A stretch of 64,000 nt of DNA from Roseovarius sp. (GTDB lineage: Bacteria; Pseudomonadota; Alphaproteobacteria; Rhodobacterales; Rhodobacteraceae): NCBI RefSeq assembly GCF_027019125.1, contig NZ_JALUXE010000030.1, forward strand, positions 186,001 through 250,000, in the 5' to 3' direction. Under the pieces are notes generated by a model. It saw nothing but the letters and a program-made list of their open reading frames with translations, was not told where the DNA came from and did no database searches. How positions within the stretch are numbered: position 1 is the first letter of the stretch; every line of letters begins with the position of its first letter. A program made the translations under genes and the position numbers. Positions 41,410-50,886 of this stretch are shown here, piece after piece.

Positions 41410-42351
41410 ATGCCGCTGATCCATGTGAATGCGGGGCCAAATGGCCCGGTGCTGCATGACGGGGCCGGGGATCCGGCGCTGGCGCTCCCCGGTCTCTTGC
41501 GCGACAGCGGGCCGGTGATTCTGATGGTCCATGGGTTCAAATACGCCCCTCACCACCCCACCGAATGCCCGCACGATCACATCTTCTCACTCAGGCCGGA
41601 ACGTAACTGTTTCAAAGTGCGCAGCTGGCCCGCGGGGCTGGGCTTTGGCGCCAATGCGCCAGAGGAAGGATTGGCCATCGGCTTTGGCTGGCCCGCGCGC
41701 GGCAACATCTGGCGCGCCTATGCCGAGGCGGCCAAGGCGGGGGCGCAACTGGCGCAACTTGTCCTGATGATTCGCGCCGCGCGCCCGGATCGCCCGATCC
41801 ACGCGGTTGCCCATTCCCTGGGCGCGCGGGTGGTGCTCTCGGCGCTGGCGCATCTGCCCGAAGGTGCGCTGCGGCGCATGATCCTGCTGGCTGGTGCCGA
41901 ATTCGGTCAGCGCGCGGCAGAGGCGCTGGATACCCCTGCGGGTCGGCGCGTCGAGATCATCAACATCACCAGCCGTGAGAATGATTTTTACGATTTCCTG
42001 CTCGAATGTCTGATCCCCGCGCCCCGGCGCGGCGACCGCAGTCTCGGGTTTGCGCTGCCCGCAGGGCCCAATGTGCTCACGCTCCAGATGGACCATCCCG
42101 GCACGCTTGCGGCGCTGGACCGTCTGGGCTTTGCCATCGCCCCGCCTGCCGCGCGGGTCTGCCACTGGTCGCCCTATACGCGCCCCGGTGTCTTTGCGCT
42201 CTACAACCGCCTGCTGCGAGCTGGCCCCGATCTGCCGCTTGGGGCGCTGCGTGCGGCGCTGCCCTCTGTCTGCGAGCCGCGGTGGTCGCGTCTTTTGACC
42301 TTGCCGGATCTCCGCCTGCCCTTGCCAATGGGACGCAAACCGTCATTCTGA
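41410..42351 (+). CDS. Alpha/beta-hydrolase-fold protein (DUF900-like)
   Basis: A 313-residue protein with VILMVHGFKYAPHHP (oxyanion and HG motif, about 36-50) and the nucleophile elbow AVAHSLGARVVLSAL (Ser near 135). His residues late in the protein (LQMDHPGTL) could complete the triad. The VHGF...HSLGARV pattern resembles DUF900 serine hydrolases. Substrate unknown. ATG 41410 follows GTGAGGGA; the GTG at 41401 is the other candidate. It is followed by a GST gene after 28 bases. Confidence 0.75.
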   Translation: MPLIHVNAGPNGPVLHDGAGDPALALPGLLRDSGPVILMVHGFKYAPHHPTECPHDHIFSLRPERNCFKVRSWPAGLGFGANAPEEGLAIGFGWPARGNIWRAYAEAAKAGAQLAQLVLMIRAARPDRPIHAVAHSLGARVVLSALAHLPEGALRRMILLAGAEFGQRAAEALDTPAGRRVEIINITSRENDFYDFLLECLIPAPRRGDRSLGFALPAGPNVLTLQMDHPGTLAALDRLGFAIAPPAARVCHWSPYTRPGVFALYNRLLRAGPDLPLGALRAALPSVCEPRWSRLLTLPDLRLPLPMGRKPSF

Positions 42352-42379
42352 GCGCATCCCATGCTCAGGAGCCTGACCC

Positions 42380-43039
42380 ATGCCCGCCCCGATCGACCTC
42401 TATTTCTGGCCCACGCCGAACGGCTGGAAAATTTCCATTGCCCTCGACGAGATGGGCCTGCCCTATCGCTGCCACCTGATCGACATTGGCGCGGGCGATC
42501 AACACGCGCCTGAATTTCTTGCCATCTCGCCCAACAACCGGATTCCCGCCATCACCGACCCCGAGGGGCCGGACGGCGCGCCGATCCACATCTTCGAGTC
42601 CGGGGCGATCCTGCAATATCTGGCGCGCAAGACCGGGCAATATTACGGACAGACCGCGCGGGACCGGATTGCGGTCGATCAATGGCTCATGTGGCAGATG
42701 GGCGGCGTTGGGCCAATGGCTGGCCAAGCGCATCATTTCCTGAAATTCGCCCCCGAGGATATTCCCTATGCCAAGAACCGCTACCGCGCAGAAGTGGCGC
42801 GGCTTTACGCCGTGCTCGACCGGCAATTGGCGCAGTCTGAATATGTCGCGGGCGATTTCTATTCCATCGCCGATATGGCGCTCTGGGGCTGGTGTTCGCT
42901 CTGGGAAGGGCAGCAACAGACGCTGGAGGATAAACCGCATTTCGCCCGCTGGCTTGAGAAGGTGGGCGCGCGCGAGGGGGTGCAACGGGGCCGCGCGCTC
43001 CATGCCGACAAGCGCCGCGATCCGACAGCGCGGAAATAG
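42380..43039 (+). CDS. Glutathione S-transferase-family protein (YfcG/Ure2-like)
   Basis: A 219-residue protein with the thioredoxin-like N-domain (IDLYFWPTPNGWKISIALDEMGLPY, then NNRIPAITDPEG and IFESGAILQYLARKTG for the glutathione site) and an all-helical C-domain (DQWLMWQMGGVGPMAGQAHHFLKFAPEDIPYAKNRY, typical of the Nu-class YfcG group). Such proteins often act as disulfide-bond reductases. It lies close behind the hydrolase gene and faces dacB. Confidence 0.88.
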   Translation: MPAPIDLYFWPTPNGWKISIALDEMGLPYRCHLIDIGAGDQHAPEFLAISPNNRIPAITDPEGPDGAPIHIFESGAILQYLARKTGQYYGQTARDRIAVDQWLMWQMGGVGPMAGQAHHFLKFAPEDIPYAKNRYRAEVARLYAVLDRQLAQSEYVAGDFYSIADMALWGWCSLWEGQQQTLEDKPHFARWLEKVGAREGVQRGRALHADKRRDPTARK

Positions 43040-43043
43040 CCTG

Positions 43044-44531
43044 TCAGCCGCCGTAAACCGCGCCCCAACGCTCGATCAGCGCCTGTTGCAGCCGCTTTGA
43101 GCGCGCATTCCAGCCGCGCGCGCCCGGAGGGCTGTCATCCTGCGAGGGATCAATGCGCGCGCGCAAACTGTCCGAGGCGGTGAAAATGGCAAAGGCCAGA
43201 TCGGCCCCTTGCGGGGTCGTCACATAGCCTGCAAGCGCGCTTACGAAATGCAGCGTGCCGGTCTTGGCCGCCACCTTGAGCGGATGATTGCGATTGGGGC
43301 GGCCTTGGGCGTCGCGCAAGTCGACCTGTCGCAAGAGCGGTCGCAAGAGGCCCGCGCCATGCGCCCGCGCCAAGGCCTGCGCCATGGCCGCCGCCGACAG
43401 GCGCGACCGATCGCTGAGGCCCGAATGATCCCGGAGCGCCGCGCCCGACATGCCCAGCGCCTGCGCCGCCCAGTCGTTCATGTCCCGCGCCGATTGATCC
43501 AGCGCCACCACCGCGCCCCGCCGCTTGGCCGAGGCCGCAAGCCCCACCATTTCCGCCGTGAGGTTGGTCGAATATTTCAGCATGTCGCGCAGGATGTCGC
43601 GGAGCGGCGCGCTGGCATGGGTCACAAGCACGGTGCCGCCGGGCAGGTTCTCGGTGATCTGCGGCGCGCCGGTCTTGATCCCGTGGCTCCGCGCGAAGGT
43701 GGCAAAGACTTCGCCCGCATAAAGTTCGGGTTTGCGCACCGGCAACCAGCGTGCGCCGCCATTCCCGAGCGCCCCCAGCGCCACGGTCCAGTCGTCATAG
43801 CCGCCCGCGTCCTTGTAAGTATAGACCGGCACGCTGCGATCGGCGATCCGCATCCGCGCCATCGTCACATCGGGGCGGTAGCGGTCTGACCGCGCGTCCA
43901 TGGTGACGGCATATTTGCCGCCCGCGCGCTTCCACTCGAAATGCACGCGGTTGTAATTGAGGTTGAGGCCAGAAAGGGCGGGGTTATAGCCCGCATGTTC
44001 CGGCTGCGCCTCGTCAATGGCGCGTTTGAACGGAACCGCGCCGCCCCAGACCAGGAACCTGCCGCGCAGCTCGCGCAGCCCTGTCTTGGCCAGATTGGCG
44101 GCCAGTCCCGCCAGCGCATCGGTATCCAGCGTCGGATCCCCGCCGCCCGCCAGAATGAGATCGCCATTCAGCACACCGCCCGCAATCGGCCCGGTTGCAA
44201 TCAGCCGCGTGCCAAAGCGATGCTCGGTCCCCAACGCGTCAAGCGCATAGAGCGCCGTCACCGCCTTGGTGACGCTCGCGGGTGGCAGGCCGGTCGTGGC
44301 ATCGCCCGCCTCGAGCAGCTGCCCGCTGCGCGCGTCGGCCACCGCATAGCCCACACGCCCCGACAGATTGGCCTCGGAAATCAGCGCCTCGGGGGCGGGC
44401 GCGCGTTGCACCGCGCGGCGTGCGCCCCCATCGGGCCGCGCCACCGGCCGCAGGGAGACCGCTGGCGCACCCGCAAAGGCCGGACTGCTCAGCGCGGCCA
44501 GCGCCGTGCCCAGAAAATACCGCCGTGACAT
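43044..44531 (-). CDS. dacB: D-alanyl-D-alanine carboxypeptidase/endopeptidase (PBP4)
   Basis: A 495-residue class C penicillin-binding protein. It has a twin-Arg-like signal (MSRRYFLGTALAALSSPAFA), then the peptidase S13 motifs: active-site SVTK (PPASVTKAVTALYALD, near 85), YSTN (LKYSTNLTAEMVG) and KTGTLHFVSALAGYV. PBP4 trims peptidoglycan peptides and cuts cross-links in the periplasm. ATG 44543 is an in-frame alternative start four codons upstream. Confidence 0.93.
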   Translation of the reverse strand: MSRRYFLGTALAALSSPAFAGAPAVSLRPVARPDGGARRAVQRAPAPEALISEANLSGRVGYAVADARSGQLLEAGDATTGLPPASVTKAVTALYALDALGTEHRFGTRLIATGPIAGGVLNGDLILAGGGDPTLDTDALAGLAANLAKTGLRELRGRFLVWGGAVPFKRAIDEAQPEHAGYNPALSGLNLNYNRVHFEWKRAGGKYAVTMDARSDRYRPDVTMARMRIADRSVPVYTYKDAGGYDDWTVALGALGNGGARWLPVRKPELYAGEVFATFARSHGIKTGAPQITENLPGGTVLVTHASAPLRDILRDMLKYSTNLTAEMVGLAASAKRRGAVVALDQSARDMNDWAAQALGMSGAALRDHSGLSDRSRLSAAAMAQALARAHGAGLLRPLLRQVDLRDAQGRPNRNHPLKVAAKTGTLHFVSALAGYVTTPQGADLAFAIFTASDSLRARIDPSQDDSPPGARGWNARSKRLQQALIERWGAVYGG

Positions 44532-44601
44532 GCGCGTTCTCATGGCCTCGAGTAAACCTTAGGCTGCGCCCGCACGCAATCGCGATTTGCCGGCCGCGCG
44601 G

Positions 44602-45213
44602 TCACTTCTGCCCCCGCGTCCAGGTGCCGCTCTCGCGCAGACGGGTCGAGGAAATATCCATCATCGGGACATTGACAAAGCACCAGGCGGGGGCGTCGCG
44701 CCGTCCCAGCGCCTGGCTCTGATGGCCGGGCAGGCGGGCACTGGCGTAGATGCGCGCCGCAGGGGACAGCCGCGCCGAGATACGCTGACCGGGCCGCGCC
44801 AGAACCCCCACCGGCACCGTGTCGAGAATGTCGCGCCAATCCTGCCAGAGGTGGAATTGCGCGAGATTGTCCGCCCCCATCAGCCAGACGAACCGCACGC
44901 CCGGACAGAGCCTGCGCAGCGCGCGCAGCGTGGCGGCGGTATGGCGCGTGCCGGTCCGCGCCTCGATATCCGTCACGTCGATGCGCGGATGATCGACCAA
45001 TGCCCGCGCGGCCGCCATACGCTGCGCGAGCGGCGCAGGGCCATGCGCCTTGAGCGGATTGCCCGGGCTTACCAGCCACCACAGCCGGTCCAGCCCGAAC
45101 CGCCGCAGCGCCTCGCGGCTGATATGCAGATGCCCCGCATGGGGCGGATCGAACGATCCACCCAAGAGGCCGATCACCTGACCGGGGCGGGTAGGGGGCA
45201 GGGCATGTGTCAT
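44602..45213 (-). CDS. nadD: Nicotinate-nucleotide adenylyltransferase
   Basis: NadD adenylates nicotinate mononucleotide in NAD synthesis. The 203-residue protein has the nucleotidyltransferase motif [18 protein letters not shown] (about 15-32), [15 protein letters not shown] (about 105-119) and the closing [13 protein letters not shown] 45213 follows GAAGAGGCG; a longer frame to 45291 lacks family support. It is divergent from ettA. Confidence 0.94.
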   Translation of the reverse strand: MTHALPPTRPGQVIGLLGGSFDPPHAGHLHISREALRRFGLDRLWWLVSPGNPLKAHGPAPLAQRMAAARALVDHPRIDVTDIEARTGTRHTAATLRALRRLCPGVRFVWLMGADNLAQFHLWQDWRDILDTVPVGVLARPGQRISARLSPAARIYASARLPGHQSQALGRRDAPAWCFVNVPMMDISSTRLRESGTWTRGQK

Positions 45214-45364
45214 CGCCTCTTCATTGCCAGCGGCGCGCGCGGTGTAAAGCGAAATCCGGGGCGCCCCCTGATCCATCGCCCCACAGCCCATTGCCCCCGC
45301 ACGCCCATGCAGGTATCACGCGGGCTGAATTAGCAGTTACCCAAGCGGAATGGAGCGGCACATC

Positions 45365-47020
<1,656 letters not shown>

Positions 47021-47027
47021 CCACCTC

Positions 47028-47339
47028 TTGATTGTGTGTACGAATGTACATACATTTGACTGGGACGACGGCAACCGCGCCAAGTGTCAGAAACACGGCC
47101 TGAGCATTGCGCAGATCGAGTTTGCCCTGACACATGACGCGCGGGCGGCCCCCGATACGCGGCATTCCGGCGAGGAACAACGCTTCATCGCCATAAGCCG
47201 CACCGAAGAGGGCCGCCCTGTCTTTGTCGCTTTCTGTTGGCGCAACGGGCGGCTGCGCCCGATCAGCGCGCGATACATGCACGCAAGAGAGGTGGTCAGA
47301 TATGAAGAAGCGTTTGGTGCCCGAAATGACGACGGATGA
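47028..47339 (+). CDS. brnT: BrnT-family ribonuclease toxin
   Basis: BrnT is the RelE-fold ribonuclease toxin of the BrnT/BrnA type II system. The product (about 103 residues) shows the family pattern: FDWDDGNRAKCQKHGLSIAQIEFAL at the N-terminus, RFIAISRTEEGRPVFVAF in the middle and RPISARYMHAREVVRYEE at the end. No ATG precedes the conserved start; TTG 47028 or GTG 47034 are the only in-frame options and neither has a ribosome binding site. A palindrome overlies this start region. It overlaps brnA by 38 bases. Confidence 0.85.
   Translation: MIVCTNVHTFDWDDGNRAKCQKHGLSIAQIEFALTHDARAAPDTRHSGEEQRFIAISRTEEGRPVFVAFCWRNGRLRPISARYMHAREVVRYEEAFGARNDDG
47033..47054. promoter_or_regulatory. Palindrome at the brnT start, likely BrnA operator
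   Basis: TGTGTGTAC-GAAT-GTACATACA has 9-base arms with one mismatch. BrnA (usually with BrnT) represses its own operon by binding an operator at the promoter, so this is the natural candidate. It sits 12 bases after the ettA stop and overlaps the first codons proposed for brnT. Confidence 0.5.
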
Positions 47340-47544
47340 GGAGGCCGACGCCTTCCTCGACCAAGACCTGTCCGACCTCGACTTCACCCAGTTCCAGCCG
47401 CTCGATTGGGAACGCCTGCCCAAAACCGCCCGCATCACCATGCGCGTCCCCGAAGCTCTCGTGACCGCGCTCAAGGCCCGCGCAAAAGAGCGCGGCATCC
47501 CCTATCAGAGACTGGTGCGCGAAGCCATCGAGAAGGCGGTGTGA
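47302..47544 (+). CDS. brnA: BrnA-family antitoxin
   Basis: An 80-residue antitoxin with an acidic N-terminal toxin-binding part (TTDEEADAFLDQDLSDLDFTQF) and a ribbon-helix-helix DNA-binding end (TARITMRVPEALVTALKARAKERGIPYQRLVREAIEKAV). ATG 47302 follows GAGAGG and lies inside the brnT frame, the usual BrnT-BrnA overlap. It neutralises BrnT and is expected to repress the operon. Confidence 0.88.
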   Translation: MKKRLVPEMTTDEEADAFLDQDLSDLDFTQFQPLDWERLPKTARITMRVPEALVTALKARAKERGIPYQRLVREAIEKAV

Positions 47545-47581
47545 GAGGTGGGAACACGGGCGCGCCTGTTGACTTTGTCAG

Positions 47582-47629
47582 GATGCGCTGGAGCCGAAGA
47601 GGGTGAAATATAAAAATTTCGCGAGGTGA
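47582..47629 (+). pseudogene. ettA: Displaced second copy of the ettA 3' end
   Basis: The codons read DALEPKRVKYKNFAR and stop, against DALEPKRVKYKKFVR and stop at the real ettA end (46973-47020). About 38 of 48 bases agree, with most changes at third positions or near the stop. No other part of ettA is present here. It marks the far side of the brnTA segment and looks like a scar of insertion or recombination at the ettA terminus. Confidence 0.8.
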
Positions 47630-47641
47630 GGGGTTATCTCG

Positions 47642-48370
47642 ATGTCAAAAAAGACTGTGCATTCCTGCTTCTTTGTAACGCCCATAGGAGGCGATGCCAC
47701 ACCACAAAGAAAGCGTGCTGATGATCTTCTAACTCATCTTTTACGGCCCATATCTAAAGATTTTTTAGATATTGTGCGTGCCGACGAAGTCGATGAACCG
47801 GGAACAATAACCTCCGATATAGTTAGGCGATTACACACTGCTGAACTGGTCATCGCGGATCTAACAGGTCAAAATCCGAATGTTATGTACGAGATTGGTT
47901 TGCGTCACTGTTTCAATCTACCGATTGTGCACCTTGCACAAACAGGAGAGAAGCCGCCTTTTGATCTTGCTGCAGAAAGAATTATCTTCTTTGATATTGC
48001 CGACATAGCCTCAGTCGAGGCAGCTAAAGGTAAAATAAAAAAGGCTTGCCAAGCGGCACTAGAAGCAAAGCCTTTTAGATCCCCCGTTGTCCGAGCACTT
48101 GAATTGGAAAGTCTTTTTGCATCGGTAGGCGAACTGCCTATGCCGCGTGACTTGATAGAAAAGCTTGACCAATTAGAGTCTAAACTTGACGAAGTATCCG
48201 GCGATCTTAGCACGCTATCGTTCTCAATAGACAGTGGGATAACCGTTTCAGCAGACGGCTTCGACATTTCTATATTTGAGAGAATTAACGAAATTATTCG
48301 CCTTTTTGACCGTGTGAGTCCATCTGATGTTGCGCGCCTTGCTGACGCTTTGAAGACAAAGCATTTGTAG
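47642..48370 (+). CDS. AT-rich gene: nucleoside-deoxyribosyltransferase/TIR-like protein
   Basis: The 242-residue product starts with a Rossmann-like domain: CFFVTPIGGDATPQRKRADD (about 9-28), VRADEVDEPGTITSDIVRRL, and the signature ELVIADLTGQNPNVMYEIGLRH (about 67-88). IADLTG-x-NPNV-x-YE-x-G is a hallmark of NDT-like and TIR-like NAD/nucleotide-cleaving domains; the Glu in YEIG is the likely active-site residue. The last 90 residues are helical with a coiled-coil look (LIEKLDQLESKLDEVSGDLSTL). Base composition is far more AT-rich than its neighbours, pointing to recent transfer. A role as an immune or stress effector is inferred. Confidence 0.7.
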   Translation: MSKKTVHSCFFVTPIGGDATPQRKRADDLLTHLLRPISKDFLDIVRADEVDEPGTITSDIVRRLHTAELVIADLTGQNPNVMYEIGLRHCFNLPIVHLAQTGEKPPFDLAAERIIFFDIADIASVEAAKGKIKKACQAALEAKPFRSPVVRALELESLFASVGELPMPRDLIEKLDQLESKLDEVSGDLSTLSFSIDSGITVSADGFDISIFERINEIIRLFDRVSPSDVARLADALKTKHL

Positions 48371-48371
48371 C

Positions 48372-48446
48372 ACGCGTAGGGTGGGTGACAACCCACCATC
48401 CATACGCCATCTCGCGCCGTTGGTGGGTTGCACCCACCCTACGCGT
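48372..48446. repeat. 75-base palindromic REPIN/MITE-like element
   Basis: Arms at 48372-48398 and 48421-48446 are inverted copies that match except for one extra base, with a 22-base loop. Each arm itself contains the GTAGGGTGGGT and AACCCACC units that can fold back. Repeats with a GTAGGGTGGG core are widespread mobile palindromes in bacteria (from memory). It starts one base after the stop codon of the TIR/NDT-like gene. Confidence 0.8.
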
Positions 48447-48508
48447 TGTCGCAAAGATCGCTCTTGTCGTTCGACTTTCCCCCGCGCGCGTCGGCCATCG
48501 CGCGGCCC

Positions 48509-48868
48509 TCAACCCGCCTCCCCATCCTCTGCTGTCTCCCCTTTATCTCCCGCCACCCGCTTCGCCAGATACGCATCCAGCCGCACCTCGCCCGCGATCT
48601 TCATTTGCGCCCATGTGCGGAGCAGGCGGTTGATGCGCGCCTGATAGCCGTGCCCCATGCCGCGATAGAACCGCGCCACCGAGCGGTCGAGATAGAGCGT
48701 CACCTTCTCGCGCGGTTCCTCCACATCCAGATCGACCTCCAGCGTGTGCCAGGCATCGGGCACGACATCGGCCAGTGTGGCCGAGACCCAATCGTCGCGG
48801 CTCAGGTGAATGAGGTCATGCAAGAGCCGCTCACGGGCAAGGCGTTGGGTTTTGGTCAGGCGGGCCAT
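48509..48868 (-). CDS. Orphan BrnA-like (BrnA_antitoxin) protein
   Basis: A 119-residue protein. Its C-terminal half, KVTLYLDRSVARFYRGMGHGYQARINRLLRTWAQMK (about 57-92), is the ribbon-helix-helix pattern of BrnA-type antitoxins (beta strand, then GxGYQxRINxxLR). No BrnT gene is next to it. The N-terminal part (HDLIHLSRDDWVSATLADVVPDAW) is not the acidic BrnT-binding type. It may be a solitary repressor or an antitoxin acting on another toxin. Confidence 0.75.
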   Translation of the reverse strand: MARLTKTQRLARERLLHDLIHLSRDDWVSATLADVVPDAWHTLEVDLDVEEPREKVTLYLDRSVARFYRGMGHGYQARINRLLRTWAQMKIAGEVRLDAYLAKRVAGDKGETAEDGEAG

Positions 48869-49029
48869 TCATGCGCTCCGGATTACGTGGGATCATCCTG
48901 GTCCAAAGGGGGTTAACACGCGCTTGCGCGCCCGCACGCGCCCACCGACGCCATACCGACAGGATACTGTCAGCAAACACGGCGCATTGTCCGACCCGCC
49001 TGTTACAAAACCTTCACTTGAGTTCCTCT

Positions 49030-49053
49030 ATATTTCCGATATTCATGAAATAT
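49030..49053. promoter_or_regulatory. ArsR operator overlapping the arsRC start codon
   Basis: ATATTTC (49030-49036) and GAAATAT (49047-49053) are perfect inverted arms around 10 bases. AT-rich arms of this kind are typical ArsR/SmtB sites. A -35-like TTGAGT at 49018 and a -10-like TATTCA at 49040 put the transcript start close to the ATG at 49052, so the message may be leaderless. Confidence 0.6.
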
Positions 49054-49891
49054 GGAAACACTGGCCCCCACCCGCCTCGCAACCCTTGGTCACCCGCAGC
49101 GGCTGGCGATCTTCCGGCTGCTCATGCGCCGCTACCCGGATCGTATCCCGGCGGGCGAATTGGCCACGGTGCTGGGCCTCAAGCCCTCGACCCTCTCCGC
49201 CTATCTCGCCGCCTTGATGCAGGCAGGGCTGGTGGTGCAAGAGCGGGCGGGTACATCCCTTAGATATTCCATCGACATGACAGAGGTGCGACGCACCTTC
49301 GATTACCTGTTCAACGATTGTTGTCGCGGGCGCCCCTATATCTGCGCGCCCTTCCCCACTCTGACAGGAGGCCCCGCTATGGCCCACCGGAAATACACCG
49401 TGCTCTTCATCTGCGTCGGCAATTCGGCGCGGTCGATCTTTGCCGAAACCATCCTGCGCGACATGGCGGGGGATCGGTTCACCGTCCATTCCGCCGGAAC
49501 GCGCCCCTATTCCGAGCTTAATCCCTTTGCTCTGGAGGTCTTGCGCGCCAAAGGCCATGACCTGACCCCGCTACGCGCCAAGAACGTGGCAGAGTTTACC
49601 GGCCCCGATGCCCCGGCGCTCGATTTCGTCTTTACCGTCTGCGACACCGCAGCCAATGAGGAATGCCCGGCCTGGGAAGGCCAGCCGGTCAGCGCCCATT
49701 GGGGCATGCCCGACCCGGTCAAGGCCGAGGGCACGGAGGCGCAGAAAAGCCTTGCGTTTCAACAGGCTTATGGCGCGCTCCGCAACCGGATCACGGCCTT
49801 TGCGGCGCTGCCGATTTCGACCTTGGATCGTGTCAGCCTGCAGGCCGCGGTCGATGACATCGCGCGGCAGTCCGAGGGGCAGGGCGCATGA
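49052..49891 (+). CDS. ArsR repressor-ArsC arsenate reductase fusion
   Basis: The first about 100 residues are an ArsR winged helix ([44 protein letters not shown]) ending in the arsenite-sensing type Cys cluster [11 protein letters not shown] (Cys90, 91, 98). From residue 115 an LMW-phosphatase-type ArsC follows: [16 protein letters not shown] (catalytic Cys121) and [15 protein letters not shown]. The arsenate reductase needs thioredoxin or a similar donor. An AGGAGG (49366-49371) sits 7 bases before an in-frame ATG at 49379, exactly at the domain border, so free ArsC may also be made. It heads the ars operon. Confidence 0.9.
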   Translation: METLAPTRLATLGHPQRLAIFRLLMRRYPDRIPAGELATVLGLKPSTLSAYLAALMQAGLVVQERAGTSLRYSIDMTEVRRTFDYLFNDCCRGRPYICAPFPTLTGGPAMAHRKYTVLFICVGNSARSIFAETILRDMAGDRFTVHSAGTRPYSELNPFALEVLRAKGHDLTPLRAKNVAEFTGPDAPALDFVFTVCDTAANEECPAWEGQPVSAHWGMPDPVKAEGTEAQKSLAFQQAYGALRNRITAFAALPISTLDRVSLQAAVDDIARQSEGQGA

Positions 49892-50886
49892 CGGTCTATG
49901 CCATCAACGGTCTGGGTCGGATCGGCAAGCTGATCCTCAAGCCGCTCTTGGAGCGCGGCGCCAAGGTGGCGTGGATCAACGACGCGGTGGGCGATGCCGC
50001 CATGCACGCCCATTTGCTCGAGTTCGACACGGTGCACGGGCGGTGGGATGCAAGTTTCGGGCATGCCGACGGCGCGGTGATCATCAATGGCGTGCGGCTG
50101 CCGTTCATCGGCGCGCGAGATCTGAATGCGCTGCCGCTTGAGGGTGTGGACGTGGTGATCGACTGCACGGGCGTTTTCAAGACCGAGGCCAAGATCGCGC
50201 CCTACTTCGCGGCAGGCGTCAAGAAAGTCGTGGTCTCGGCTCCGGTCAAGGATGGCGATGCCGCCAATATCGTATATGGCGTCAACCACGCGATTTACGA
50301 GCCTGCGCGGCATCGCATCGTGACGGCGGCAAGCTGCACGACCAATTGCCTCGCGCCCGTCGTCAAGGTGCTGCACGAGAGCATCGGCATCAAGCATGGC
50401 TCGATCACCACGATCCATGACGTGACCAACACGCAGACCATCGTGGACCGCCCCGCCAAGGATTTGCGTCGTGCGCGTTCGGCGCTCAATTCGCTGATCC
50501 CGACCACCACGGGCAGCGCCACGGCGATCACCCTGATCTACCCCGAACTGAAAGGCCGCCTGAATGGCCATGCCGTGCGCGTGCCGCTGCTCAATGCGTC
50601 GATCACCGATTGTGTGTTCGAGATGGAGCGCGAGACCAGCGTCGAGGAGGTGAACGCGCTCTTCCAAGCCGCCGCCGAAGGTCCGCTCGCGGGTATTCTG
50701 GGGTATGAAACCCGGCCCCTTGTCAGCGCCGATTACACCAATGACACGCGGTCAGGCATCGTCGATGCCCCGTCGACCATGGTGGTCAACGGCACGCAGG
50801 TAAAGGTCTATGTCTGGTATGACAACGAGATGGGCTATGCGCATCGGCTGGTCGATGTCGCCTGCATGGTCGGGGATAGCCTGTGA
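49888..50886 (+). CDS. Arsenic-operon glyceraldehyde-3-phosphate dehydrogenase
   Basis: The 332-residue protein is a type [20 protein letters not shown] (NAD fold), active-site [18 protein letters not shown] (near residue 150) and the closing [14 protein letters not shown]. In arsJ operons GAPDH uses arsenate in place of phosphate and makes the unstable 1-arseno-3-phosphoglycerate, which ArsJ exports. Four-base overlaps with arsRC and arsJ confirm this role over glycolysis. Confidence 0.9.
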   Translation: MTVYAINGLGRIGKLILKPLLERGAKVAWINDAVGDAAMHAHLLEFDTVHGRWDASFGHADGAVIINGVRLPFIGARDLNALPLEGVDVVIDCTGVFKTEAKIAPYFAAGVKKVVVSAPVKDGDAANIVYGVNHAIYEPARHRIVTAASCTTNCLAPVVKVLHESIGIKHGSITTIHDVTNTQTIVDRPAKDLRRARSALNSLIPTTTGSATAITLIYPELKGRLNGHAVRVPLLNASITDCVFEMERETSVEEVNALFQAAAEGPLAGILGYETRPLVSADYTNDTRSGIVDAPSTMVVNGTQVKVYVWYDNEMGYAHRLVDVACMVGDSL

